A stretch of 64,000 nucleotides of DNA from Bacteroidaceae bacterium. Lineage in GTDB: Bacteria > Bacteroidota > Bacteroidia > Bacteroidales > Bacteroidaceae. Made by a program: the position numbers and the translations under genes. The notes under the pieces were generated by a model that saw only the letters and a program-made list of their open reading frames with translations, had not been told where the DNA came from and did no database searches. Below are positions 1 to 8,488 of this stretch, in pieces (the first letter of the stretch is position 1; every line of letters begins with the position of its first letter). Location of the stretch: NCBI GenBank assembly GCA_017651245.1, contig JAGCDQ010000034.1, positions 1-64,000 of the forward strand. The letters are read 5' to 3'.

Positions 1-326
1 GCCGGGTATTCTACCAATTGATAGAAGGCATCCTGCATTTCCGCAGGCATCTTCTTGCTGAGTGAAAGGGTGCGTTTCTCCAACTCATCCCAACGGTTGA
101 ACATTCGCTGTGCCTCACCAGTCTCAACGCTGTAGATACCCACTCGCTGCACCTCTGGCTTGCGCTCCAGATTCATATTTGAATATTCCGTAACGATGTC
201 TGCAATTTCTCTTGCATATTCGCCGCCAAAGATGCTTCGTGCCCAATCTACCATGTACTGGTCTATCTTGTCGGCAGGATAATCGTCAGGATTCCAGGCA
301 TAATGCATAATGAAGTCTATAGGCAT
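1..326 (-). pseudogene. GH115 (xylan alpha-glucuronidase family) internal fragment, cut by window edge
   Basis: Reading the minus strand from the ATG at 326 to the window edge gives an open frame with no stop (about 108 codons). It contains the stretch PIDFIMHYAWNP, followed by a charged helix and an EYSNMNLERKPE segment, which I recognise as typical of the C-terminal half of GH115 proteins. A real GH115 is about 800-950 residues and starts far upstream, but here the upstream DNA is the WYL gene in another frame. The similarity can be followed a few codons past the ATG (LYPKEMP), so the junction lies near 335-350. This is therefore a gene fragment fused to foreign sequence, by deletion or by misassembly. 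The family call rests on remembered sequence patterns. Confidence 0.6.
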
Positions 327-1063
327 TTCCTTTGGATATAATATCTTTCGTAACCATATGCTCGGATTACAATACGCTCGGTTTTCGTTCCGTCGCCGAC
401 AAGGATACCGTAGCACTCGTCGAAATATGCCTGGGCATCAAAATCCGGGTCTATTTTGAACTCGGTATCTGTTAGAGACATATTTAGAATACGATCAAAA
501 GAGAACACTCCAAAGTAATCTGACTCAGGCTTCTCTTCCGTAGCATCCCGATGGAAATGGCCGAGAACATACCAGCGTTGCTTGAACATCTTGATACAGT
601 ATGGCTCAAAGTCAAGATGGTTGGGCCTGTCAGTTCCGTATTTCCTGTAATCAACAGCAATACGGACACCCTTCTTCATAGCATCAATAACCATCTTCAG
701 ATAATCGCCCTCGTACGGAACCTCTTGCAACAAAATTCTGTCTTGGAGAGAAAGACTTTCACTGATAACATTGTTCACAGAGAGTGTTGACAACATCCAG
801 TTTTGAACGCTATTTTCTCTTAACACATAGTCATTTCCTATATAGTACTCATAGCCATTCTGACGATCACATTCTATATAAATACCGAAGATGTCCTCTA
901 TGGCATCCTTATGACGGGCGAAAGTTGAACGGGCCAGTTCTACGCCTTCGCTCATGTCTGTGTCCAGCCACTTTTCCTGAATCTCTGCAAATGAAATCCT
1001 ACGGGCCTTGCGAATCGTGTTCACAAGCCAGATGTACTCTTTGAATTTTGCTGGTATTGTCAT
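317..1063 (-). pseudogene. WYL-domain transcriptional regulator, C-terminally truncated
   Basis: 248 residues. The N-terminal third resembles the winged-helix domain of Bacteroidota WYL regulators (KFKEYIWLVNTIRKARRISF). The middle holds the WYL domain, with KQRWYVLGHF as the signature. WYL proteins normally continue with a C-terminal WCX domain and reach about 300-340 residues. Here similarity stops after ERIVIRAYGYERYY, and six unrelated residues precede the stop, exactly where the GH115-like frame begins. WYL proteins bind DNA and sense ligands, often nucleic-acid or nucleotide signals, so losing the WCX domain probably abolishes normal function. It lies 52 bp downstream of the Fic gene on the same strand. 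Confidence 0.8.
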
Positions 1064-1115
1064 ACTGTTAATTAGTACATTTAAGCGGTTTTACCTTCTG
1101 AATTATAAAAAAAAA

Positions 1116-2183
1116 TTACTGAGTCACAAACACTCTCCAACTTCCGTCCTTTTCTCCACGTTCAACATACTTCTTCTGAATCAGCTGGTCGAGAAGTTTC
1201 TGAATGGCAGCAATACTAATGCCTGTTACTTCTTTCATATCTGCCAATGTAAGCGTAGGTTGTGTTCGCATAGCATTCAGTATTTTAGTATAGTTTGGTG
1301 TACGGAAAGCTATCCGTTCACCATCATACCACCATACATTTTCATCCTTTTCACTCACAAAGAGTACATCATTATAAACCTCTGTAGCTACCAGTTCATT
1401 GAAGTATTTCAAGAATGGTTTGATTTCCTTAATATCAGCATGTGCACCATCAGCGGGTACTGGGCCGACTTCCATATCAGTCTGATGCAAAGACTCTAAA
1501 TACTCACTCTTTTTACGACTGCGCACTACAATCATCGGATAATCGTGACGAGTCAGAATAAAGTTTACCATCAGACGGGCTATACGTCCATTTCCATCCT
1601 CAAACGGGTGAATGCGGATGTATCTGTAGTGGAATAGAGCCGCTAACTCCACAGGAGAGAGTTTTCCGTCATGCTCTTCCTTGTTGTACCAATCCACCAA
1701 ATCTGTCATCAAACCGGGAGTTTCTTCTGGTGAAGCATATTCGAATCGATCGCCATAGCGAGTGATGACGCTGTTTGGACGAGTCTTATATTGTCCAGCA
1801 TGGATGACATAGCTTGTTTGTGCACCTCCAGGGAGTTCTCGATAGACAGTATAATCTTCACGTAGCAAGGTTTTATGCAACGTACGGATAAAGTTCTGTG
1901 TTAACGGAACCTCCTTTACTGATGCCTCTTCAGACATCATACGGAGCCCCACGTTACTCGCAGTCATCTCCTGTACATCACGCACATCAGCTTCTCCTAT
2001 TACCTTACCAAATAACAAAAGAATTTCCGTCTGACCATAAGTCAGGGTATTACCTTCAATATGATTGCTATTGTAATTGAAGTCCACAGTGAAACGACGG
2101 CTAAGTCTATCCCTGTCTTTTTCAGACAATGGTTGTAAATTTTGCCATGCTGCTAATGCCTTCTTAATATTCAGATACTTCAT
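1116..2183 (-). CDS. Fic family protein (AMP-transferase type)
   Basis: 355 residues, full length for the chromosomal Fic-plus-winged-helix type. The catalytic motif HPFEDGNGRIAR (HPFx[D/E]GNGR) is intact near residue 193. An N-terminal inhibitory motif of the S-x-x-x-E-G class (SNHIEG, around residue 39) is also present, so this is a self-inhibited class II Fic protein. The C-terminal 80 residues look like a winged helix (LTLADMKEVTGISIAAIQKLLDQL). Such proteins transfer AMP from ATP to protein targets in the cytoplasm. No antitoxin gene is adjacent, in line with built-in inhibition. The target cannot be told from sequence. Confidence 0.92.
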   Translation of the reverse strand: MKYLNIKKALAAWQNLQPLSEKDRDRLSRRFTVDFNYNSNHIEGNTLTYGQTEILLLFGKVIGEADVRDVQEMTASNVGLRMMSEEASVKEVPLTQNFIRTLHKTLLREDYTVYRELPGGAQTSYVIHAGQYKTRPNSVITRYGDRFEYASPEETPGLMTDLVDWYNKEEHDGKLSPVELAALFHYRYIRIHPFEDGNGRIARLMVNFILTRHDYPMIVVRSRKKSEYLESLHQTDMEVGPVPADGAHADIKEIKPFLKYFNELVATEVYNDVLFVSEKDENVWWYDGERIAFRTPNYTKILNAMRTQPTLTLADMKEVTGISIAAIQKLLDQLIQKKYVERGEKDGSWRVFVTQ

Positions 2184-2304
2184 ACTCCACTAAATATATT
2201 AATTTATGCTACAAAGATACAAAATATTTTTAAATGGTTGTAACATTACAACCTTTTTTAATACAATTCACTCGTTTTTTTGTCGGAAAATCACAAAAAA
2301 TACA

Positions 2305-2706
2305 TTAAAAACGACCTTTTATCTGAACGTAACGAAAACAAAAATAGTAGGCCATCTCCAGTTCAGCCGAACTGTACTGCGTATTGCCGAACTTCAGCAG
2401 ACAGTAGTCATAGTTCTTCAAGCCGGATATCTGACCACTACGAATCTCACCTGTCTTCCGGTTGATGGCAATGATGGCTGGAAGCTTTGGCTTTTCATCG
2501 AAAAATTGCATGAACCTGAGTCTGTTGTGTATGGCAATCTGCTGACTACATCCCAACATTTCGGCTAATGTCTCTGTTGAATACTGAGCCATATTCCTTG
2601 CGAAACCTTCTGCTTCACTTTGGAAACGGGGTGTTGACAGGTTGATGTCTGGAACGGATTTCACCTTGTCATTCATAATCTTTGCGGAAGCGAGTATTAT
2701 CTGCAT
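2305..2706 (-). pseudogene. Chimeric remnant: YaaA (peroxide stress) N-terminus joined to HipA-like fragment
   Basis: 133 residues. Residues 1-76 match the start of YaaA/UPF0246 (MQIILASAKIMNDK, then NRLRFMQFFD). YaaA limits free iron under peroxide stress and is about 255 residues long. After residue 78 the sequence changes to AINRKTGEIRSGQ... followed by a segment like the N-terminal part of HipA-type kinases (LLKFGNTQYSSAELEMAYYF), then stops. The residues LPAIIA at the join would suit either parent, so the junction sits near 2475. Neither parent can be functional here. A promoter-hairpin cassette lies just upstream at 2728-2812. Confidence 0.65.
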
Positions 2707-2727
2707 GTGGTGCTATTTTGTTGGGCC

Positions 2728-2812
2728 TGTTTTAGTGTGATTGCAATGTTGCTGGGCAAAGATACGAAAAATCCTCCATATCATTGCGATACAGAGGATT
2801 CTTTTGTGTTTT
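2728..2812 (-). promoter_or_regulatory. Hairpin-plus-promoter cassette upstream of the yaaA remnant (copy A)
   Basis: Minus-strand -7 box TATCTTTG at 2757-2764. Behind it is a hairpin with arms AATCCTC (2770-2776) and GAGGATT (2794-2800), followed by a T/G-rich stretch to 2812. The leader side (2728-2777) is nearly the same as 53041-53090 upstream of the flavodoxin gene. A related hairpin is at 50823-50853. Confidence 0.6.
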
Positions 2813-2955
2813 ATTCGGAGAATTATCTCCTTCCCTATAATCCTTTTACTCAAGGAGATGAAGAGTTCTTACACGTCCAAGAGTTTTCTTTCCAGAACAC
2901 AGAAGATAAGTTCAAAGGGAATTGCCACCCAAAGAACTAGTTCTATTGATCAAAT

Positions 2956-3261
2956 TCAGTCTTTGAACTCGAACAGGTTGATGAAGCCAGTGATGGTGAA
3001 AACCTGACGGAGGTCGTTGCTCAGATTGCGGATGTAAACGTGGTGACCAGTGGGTTTGGCATTCTTCAGGATACCGAGGAAGATGCGGAGTCCACTGGAA
3101 GAGATGTATTGCAATTTTTCACAGTCGAGAATGACATCGCTTTTTATGTCGTCGACAAGAGGTTGTATGTCTTTCTGCACTTGCGTGGATACAGCCGTGT
3201 CGAGACGTCCGTCAAAATAGACGACTTGGTAATTGTTTTCTTCTTTGATTGTTGTAGTCAT
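2956..3261 (-). CDS. STAS-domain anti-sigma factor antagonist (SpoIIAA/RsbV type)
   Basis: 101 residues forming a single STAS domain. The phosphorylatable serine is in the conserved stretch ISSSGLRIFL (about residues 53-62). This class of protein binds a kinase-type anti-sigma factor when unphosphorylated and is reset by a PP2C phosphatase. The gene lies 82 bp downstream of the SpoIIE-type phosphatase on the same strand and is almost surely cotranscribed with it. No sigma factor gene lies in the window, so the output is unknown. Confidence 0.9.
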   Translation of the reverse strand: MTTTIKEENNYQVVYFDGRLDTAVSTQVQKDIQPLVDDIKSDVILDCEKLQYISSSGLRIFLGILKNAKPTGHHVYIRNLSNDLRQVFTITGFINLFEFKD

Positions 3262-3343
3262 TGTTTGTTTTATTTATTATTGATGATTGATGATTGATTA
3301 TTATATATGTAACGTATTCCATATACGTTTTATTTTATTCATT

Positions 3344-5725
3344 TCATGATGGACGGGTAGAGGAGAGTTTCTTTCGCAAGGTCAGTATGTTTTTATCGTC
3401 CTTGCGCTCATAGTTAATGCTGTCCATGAGCTGGGTGATGAGGTGGATGCCGAGTCCACCGATGGGGCGTTCCTCTACCGAGAGGGTGGTGTCCACTGCT
3501 TGGTGCGTGGTGGGGTCGTAAGGCATGCCGCTGTCGCTGATGGTGAATTTGAGACGTTTGTCGTTGGCTTGTGCCAAGATTTGGATATCGCCCTGCACAC
3601 CTTTGGGGTAGGCATAGTTCATCACGTTCACGACAGCCTCTTCGATGGCGAGATTCATCTGCATCGTGGTGGCGACATCAAACTCCATTGCTTCGCACAC
3701 GGCGTCCACATATGCTGTCAGTTGTGGTATTTGCTCGATGTCGTTGGTGAGGGTGATTTCTTTCTGGAAGCGAACGAGATGTTGGAGCTTGGTGTATCGG
3801 ATGGCGAGCATGGTCAGGTCGTCACTTTGTTCTGCTTCGCCTGTGAAGGCATCCACCGCCTCTGTCATTTGGTTGATGATTTCCCGTGAGTCGTTGGAGA
3901 ATGGAATGGCATCAACCATCCGCTCTTCCCCAAACAGCTGTTGATCCATGTCCTCTGCCTCGGTCAATCCGTCTGTGTAAAGGAAGAGGGTGGTGTTGGC
4001 ACAGATCGTTGTTTCTTGCTGTGTGAATTTCCAACCACCCATGATGCCGATAGGGAGGTTGCTGTCGCAGGGGAGGAATACTTTTTGCTTCACGTCGTTG
4101 TATTCGGTCAGGAGGAGTGGAGCGTTATGCCCTGCATTGCAATAGCGCAGTCGTCCTGTGGGAAGGTCGAGCACACCGATGAAGAGGGTGACGAACATGT
4201 TCAGTTCATTGTCCTCAGCCATACGGTCATTCATCTGTGAGATGATACGTTCGGGGTGTGGCTCATGCATGGAAAGGGTGCGGAATAGGGAACGTGCCAC
4301 AGCCATCACCAGGGATGCTGGCACACCTTTACCTGAGACGTCACCAATGCAGAAGAAGAGTTTCTCGTCACGAATGTAGAAGTCGAAAAGGTCGCCACCC
4401 ACAGCCTTGGCAGGTGTCTGTTGTCCGTAGATGTCGATGTCGTCGCGGTCAGGGTAGGGTGGGAATATCTTAGGCAGCATTGCCCGCTGAATGTTGCTCG
4501 CCACTTTTAGTTCACCCTCAATACGTCCCTTCTGCTCATTCACCTGCTTGAGTTCCTCCATCTGTTGTGTCAGCGATTTCTGCATGGTGATGAACGAGTT
4601 GCGCAGACGCATCATTTCATCCTTCGTCTTCACTTTGGGCAAAGTGGCTTGCAGGTTGCCGTTTGCCACCTCGTTCACAGCATTGGTGAACTGCACCAGG
4701 GGCTGAGTGAGATGGTGCACGCCCTTGCGCAAGATGAAAGCGAGTACCAGAAGCATGAGCAAAATGATGATTGCCACGATGAGTCCTGCCTGGGTGGCAT
4801 TGCGGAAGAATTCTTCTGCACTGCACACAATTGCCACTGACCAACCTGTGCGCTTGATAGGTTTGTAGAAGAGGAAAGAACGTCCCAAATTCGGTGATTT
4901 GAACTGCCGCATGTCTGTCTTTCCGCTAATCATTTCGTGACCTAACTCAGTCAGTTCAGCATCGTTCACCTTTTTGGCAAAGGAGAAAATATTCTCGGTC
5001 AGCACTAAATCTTTGCTGGGATGCGTCAGGAAGGTGCCGTCTCGGGAAATGATGAAACTATAGGATTGCTCGTAGTATTTCAGAGAATCCATCATCTGAG
5101 AGAGCCAGTCAAGTGACACGTCGGCAGTCAACACGGCAAAGACCTGACCTTTGTCGTCCATCAGTGGATAGCTATATGTGGTCATCGTGATCTCACCTCC
5201 TCCAGTGTCACAATAAGGTTCACTCCAATAGCCGCGCTTCAACTTCTTGGGTTCCTGATACCATTCCATCGTAGGATAGTCGTAGGTGGCTGTGCCCAAC
5301 TGCTTGGAGAGAATGGTGTCATTCTTGCTTTCCATGTCGCGGTAACTATAAGGTGAGAAATAACGACCCTCTTCAGGATAATAATTGGGTTCAAACGCGA
5401 TGGCAGACCCTACAATCATAGGGTTGGTTTCCAGTATCTCACGGGTGATGCGGTACATCTCTTCGTGAGGTGCTTGTACGTTCTTCTTGATTTCGGAAGT
5501 GTGATTCTTTACTGCAGTCTCCACAGCGATGAATACATCTTCAATATGTTCCTCCGCATTTTCCAATGCTCCTTTGGCTCTCAACTCTTCTTCGCGAAGG
5601 ATGCCGTCACGCACAAAAAGGTTGGCCACAACGGCTGTAACCAACAAAATGGCAGCCACTGTCAGTATCACCCAAAGGCTAAGGCGGGCTGCGAATGACT
5701 TATAATTCCACCATCTGTTTTTCAT
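3344..5725 (-). CDS. Membrane sensor SpoIIE/PP2C phosphatase with C-terminal HATPase (RsbW-like) domain
   Basis: 793 residues. A membrane helix at about 15-37 and a second near 312-334 flank an extracytoplasmic Cache-like sensor domain (PMIVGSAIAFEPNYYPEEG, YWSEPYCD). A HAMP-like linker and coiled coil (335-420) follow, then a SpoIIE/PP2C domain (about 430-640) with metal-binding acidic motifs AVGGDLFDF, IGDVSGKGVPA and YTDGLTEA. The last 140 residues form a GHKL ATPase of the RsbW/SpoIIAB kind (NLAIEEAVVNVMNYAYP, GGLGIHLI). One protein thus carries sensor, phosphatase and anti-sigma-type kinase, with the STAS protein downstream as likely substrate. A minus-strand TATCTTTG box lies at 5746-5753. 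Confidence 0.93.
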   Translation of the reverse strand: MKNRWWNYKSFAARLSLWVILTVAAILLVTAVVANLFVRDGILREEELRAKGALENAEEHIEDVFIAVETAVKNHTSEIKKNVQAPHEEMYRITREILETNPMIVGSAIAFEPNYYPEEGRYFSPYSYRDMESKNDTILSKQLGTATYDYPTMEWYQEPKKLKRGYWSEPYCDTGGGEITMTTYSYPLMDDKGQVFAVLTADVSLDWLSQMMDSLKYYEQSYSFIISRDGTFLTHPSKDLVLTENIFSFAKKVNDAELTELGHEMISGKTDMRQFKSPNLGRSFLFYKPIKRTGWSVAIVCSAEEFFRNATQAGLIVAIIILLMLLVLAFILRKGVHHLTQPLVQFTNAVNEVANGNLQATLPKVKTKDEMMRLRNSFITMQKSLTQQMEELKQVNEQKGRIEGELKVASNIQRAMLPKIFPPYPDRDDIDIYGQQTPAKAVGGDLFDFYIRDEKLFFCIGDVSGKGVPASLVMAVARSLFRTLSMHEPHPERIISQMNDRMAEDNELNMFVTLFIGVLDLPTGRLRYCNAGHNAPLLLTEYNDVKQKVFLPCDSNLPIGIMGGWKFTQQETTICANTTLFLYTDGLTEAEDMDQQLFGEERMVDAIPFSNDSREIINQMTEAVDAFTGEAEQSDDLTMLAIRYTKLQHLVRFQKEITLTNDIEQIPQLTAYVDAVCEAMEFDVATTMQMNLAIEEAVVNVMNYAYPKGVQGDIQILAQANDKRLKFTISDSGMPYDPTTHQAVDTTLSVEERPIGGLGIHLITQLMDSINYERKDDKNILTLRKKLSSTRPS

Positions 5726-5745
5726 CTTGTATATTTTTGTTGTGG

Positions 5746-5753
5746 CAAAGATA
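5746..5753 (-). promoter_or_regulatory. Promoter -7 box for the SpoIIE/STAS pair
   Basis: Minus-strand TATCTTTG about 20 bp upstream of the phosphatase start, matching the Bacteroidota -7 consensus TAnnTTTG. The -33 element is only loosely matched in the T-rich stretch behind it. Confidence 0.5.
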
Positions 5754-5826
5754 CGTAAAAAAAATTAGGAGATAGAAATTTGAAGGCAGGAATTATTCTT
5801 TTTTTGACGAAAAAACACTTCACACA

Positions 5827-5893
5827 ACACAAAAGTGAACTTAAATAACGTGATTTCTTTTCATGATGATGTTATTTAAGTTCACTTTTGTGT
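5827..5893. terminator. Perfect 23-bp inverted repeat after the last gene of the long operon
   Basis: Arms 5827-5849 and 5871-5893 are exact reverse complements over 23 bp (inner end ACTTAAATAAC), with a 21-nt spacer. The repeat sits 30 bp beyond the stop of the final propeller gene (5923) and before the SpoIIE promoter. The stem is AT-rich and there is no clean T-run, so it may be a terminator or 3' stabiliser. An operator or a small mobile repeat remains possible. Confidence 0.5.
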
Positions 5894-5922
5894 GACTTTA
5901 TCTAATCGGTCTTTTCTATGGC

Positions 5923-7191
5923 TTACTTAATCTTGTAGGCTGCGAAGTATTCTCCATGTCGCAGATAGAGAATGCCGTTGTTGATGTGCATGTGTGCCCA
6001 GTAAGGACCGCTGCCTTGGGCAATGCGGAACTTGCTCACCACGTCGAACTTCTCAGGGGTGGGGTTGACAAGACCTACGAAACCACGACGCTCGTCGTAG
6101 ATGAAGAGCTTATTGTCGGCTGCAATGATGGAGCCTTTGCCAGCACCGCCTGTCCATTTCTCTTCGTAGTTGGTCTCACCCGTCTCCCAGTCGATGCAGC
6201 ACCAGTTGCCGTCGTTGTTGTTCACCCAGTTGGAACCATACACCTTGCCGTTGACCAGCACGTAGCCGCCGTGATGGGTGTCGAGGGTCTCGGTTCGCCA
6301 TACGCAGGTCACGCTCTTCATGTCGTCTGCCAACTGCAACTGGAATCCATTGATGTCGTAACCGTGGCAGAAGAAAATCTTGCCGTCCTTGTATAGTGCA
6401 GAGTTGGGAACGATATTCTGGAAGTTGCTCTGCTTTCCTGTGTGACGAGGTCCCCAATCGTCGAATGTCCACTCAATCTCCCCATTGTCGGGATTCACGC
6501 CAAATACAGTGAAGGCTGTGGAACCTACAATCTGACGCTTGCCCTTGTACTCAATCATGATAGGTGACACGTAGCCAGACATTTCGCCAATGGCACGGGT
6601 CTTCCAGATCTCCTCACCAGTGTTCCTGTTGAGTGCCACCATCGTGGTCTGCTGACCACAAGGAGTGTAGATGACCTTGTCGTCATAGACCAGTGGACAC
6701 TCCGAAGTGCCCCACATGCCAGTCTCACGTCCGTATTGCGTGCCAGCATCCACCGACCAGAGAATCTTGCCGTCGCTGGTGTCGATGCAGACCACTTCAC
6801 CCATGCCGCTGACCACGTATGCTTTCCCATCGACGATGGCAGGTGTGGTGCGTGTCTCGGGATATGACTGTTTCCAAGGATGACCATAAGAAACGGTGTA
6901 CTGCTTCTCACCCTTGAGGTTGTAGCAGTTCAGCACTTCCTCGTTCTCGTCCTCATTCATGCCTGTGAGGAAAACCTTGTCTCCCACAACGAGTGGAGAA
7001 GAATAGCCTTTGCCTGCATCGCTGGTTTCGAAGACAAGCTCTGGTCCCTCTGCAGGCCACTCCTTCAAGAGCCCCTCGTCAGGATAATAACCATTGTGTT
7101 CTGGACCACGCCAACCGTAAGGCGTCACTTGTGCCAAAGCTCCCGTGCAGATGGTTGCACTTAAGAGCAGTGTAAAAAACTTTTTGTTCAT
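5923..7191 (-). CDS. Secreted PQQ-like beta-propeller protein (last gene of the long operon)
   Basis: 422 residues with a Sec signal peptide (hydrophobic core LLLSATICTGALA, cleavage near AQV). The rest is an 8-bladed quinoprotein/BamB-like propeller with repeated blade motifs (YVVSGMGEVVCIDTSDGKILW, GEEIWKT, GEIEWTF). It begins with YGWRGPEHNGYYPDEGLLKEWP, a form shared with the next gene upstream, so the two are paralogs. I see no cofactor-specific residues or PQQ synthesis genes nearby, so PQQ binding is not implied. Such propellers serve as enzymes or as scaffolds at the envelope. It is separated by 40 bp from its paralog. Confidence 0.88.
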   Translation of the reverse strand: MNKKFFTLLLSATICTGALAQVTPYGWRGPEHNGYYPDEGLLKEWPAEGPELVFETSDAGKGYSSPLVVGDKVFLTGMNEDENEEVLNCYNLKGEKQYTVSYGHPWKQSYPETRTTPAIVDGKAYVVSGMGEVVCIDTSDGKILWSVDAGTQYGRETGMWGTSECPLVYDDKVIYTPCGQQTTMVALNRNTGEEIWKTRAIGEMSGYVSPIMIEYKGKRQIVGSTAFTVFGVNPDNGEIEWTFDDWGPRHTGKQSNFQNIVPNSALYKDGKIFFCHGYDINGFQLQLADDMKSVTCVWRTETLDTHHGGYVLVNGKVYGSNWVNNNDGNWCCIDWETGETNYEEKWTGGAGKGSIIAADNKLFIYDERRGFVGLVNPTPEKFDVVSKFRIAQGSGPYWAHMHINNGILYLRHGEYFAAYKIK

Positions 7192-7231
7192 ACGCTTTTT
7201 GTTTTAATAAATGAATATGATATGTTAAACT

Positions 7232-8488
7232 TTATCTTTTGATGTTATAAGCAATGAGGGCCGGTCCACGTCGAACGTAGAGGATGCCATTAAAAATGGT
7301 GGGATGAGAGAAGCAGGCTCCTGACCCATCGGTGATTCGGAACTCACTCACGACATCGAGTTTCTCGGGATTGATACGAGCCAATCCCATGGTGCCACGA
7401 CGTTCGTCGAACATATAAAACATGTTGTCAGCCATGATGAGTGCACCACGACCTTTTCCTCCAGCCCATGCCTCATGGTAGAGCACTTTGCCCGTTTCGA
7501 TATCAACGGCTGCCCATTTGTGCTTGTCACCCGTACTGCCATAGACCACACCATTGAGCTCTATCATGCCCCCCATGTACAGGTCTATCTCCTTATTCTT
7601 CCAAAGCATCTTGACCGAAGAAAGGTCATCAGCCATCTCATACATCGTGCAACCATGTCCGTCACCCAGACTGACTAGAAGTTTACCATTATAGAAGACA
7701 GGACTGTTAATCATAGAATTCATCCATCTTTTTGTAGTAGGATCAGCAGTCCACTGGCTGTCATTCCAAAGCATCTTTCCGGTCTCTGGATCCACTCCAA
7801 AAACGTGCATCTCTGTTCCACCAAAAATCTGGCGACGTCCCTTCCACTCGATGATGCGTGAGGTACAATAGGTGGCATTGTCACCAAAGCCTTGGGTTTC
7901 CCAAATCACCTCGCCAGTCAGTTTGTTGAAGGCTGCCATGCAGATTTCCTTGCCACAAGTGGTCACAATGACCTTATCACCATCAATGAGCGGATGCTCG
8001 CAAATACCTTGATTATTGGGTGTCAAATCATACTTTTTCCAATAGTCTATCGTCCAGAGAATCTTTCCGTTTGAACGATTAAGACAGACGAGTTCTCCCA
8101 TATTGCTAACCATATAGAGACGATCATCGTCAATCACTGGTGTGGAGCGTGTTTCCTGATATGACTTCGTCCAGGCATGTCCATAGGTCACCTGATAGAC
8201 CTTTGTGCCATCCAATTTATAACAAGTCAACTGCTCCTCCTGCTCGTCCTCTGTAAGACCAGCTGTATAGATGAACCCATCGCTGACCAAAGCGCTGGAG
8301 TTACCCTTTCCTGCATCGTTGACCACCCATAGCTTCTCAGGACCTCCCTCTGGCCATTCCTTTAGGAGATCTCTCTCGTTATAATAGATGCCACAATGGT
8401 TATCTCCTCGGAAATCAACCTGCTGAGCTTGGAGACCCATGAAGGTGAAATATGAAAGAATTAAAAGTGAAAAATGAGCACGTTTCAT
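7232..8488 (-). CDS. Secreted PQQ-like beta-propeller protein, paralog of the gene at 5923
   Basis: 418 residues. The signal peptide core is LLILSYFTFMGLQA, with cleavage near AQQ. The propeller blades carry the usual GxxxW/GKILW spacing (LVCLNRSNGKILWTIDYW, GEVIWETQGF, GKMLWNDSQW). It opens with DFRGDNHCGIYYNERDLLKEWP, matching the paralog downstream. Its ATG overlaps the stop of the ABC permease gene by 4 bp, pointing to translational coupling and to joint work with the transporter. Function unknown; an envelope scaffold or oxidoreductase is possible. Confidence 0.88.
   Translation of the reverse strand: MKRAHFSLLILSYFTFMGLQAQQVDFRGDNHCGIYYNERDLLKEWPEGGPEKLWVVNDAGKGNSSALVSDGFIYTAGLTEDEQEEQLTCYKLDGTKVYQVTYGHAWTKSYQETRSTPVIDDDRLYMVSNMGELVCLNRSNGKILWTIDYWKKYDLTPNNQGICEHPLIDGDKVIVTTCGKEICMAAFNKLTGEVIWETQGFGDNATYCTSRIIEWKGRRQIFGGTEMHVFGVDPETGKMLWNDSQWTADPTTKRWMNSMINSPVFYNGKLLVSLGDGHGCTMYEMADDLSSVKMLWKNKEIDLYMGGMIELNGVVYGSTGDKHKWAAVDIETGKVLYHEAWAGGKGRGALIMADNMFYMFDERRGTMGLARINPEKLDVVSEFRITDGSGACFSHPTIFNGILYVRRGPALIAYNIKR

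Noticed and set aside
2869..2943. Possible membrane-protein tail on the minus strand (VLWVAIPFELIFCVLERKLL plus DV)
   Set aside because: Only about 24 codons, no body upstream and no family recognised. It could be another remnant but is too short to call.
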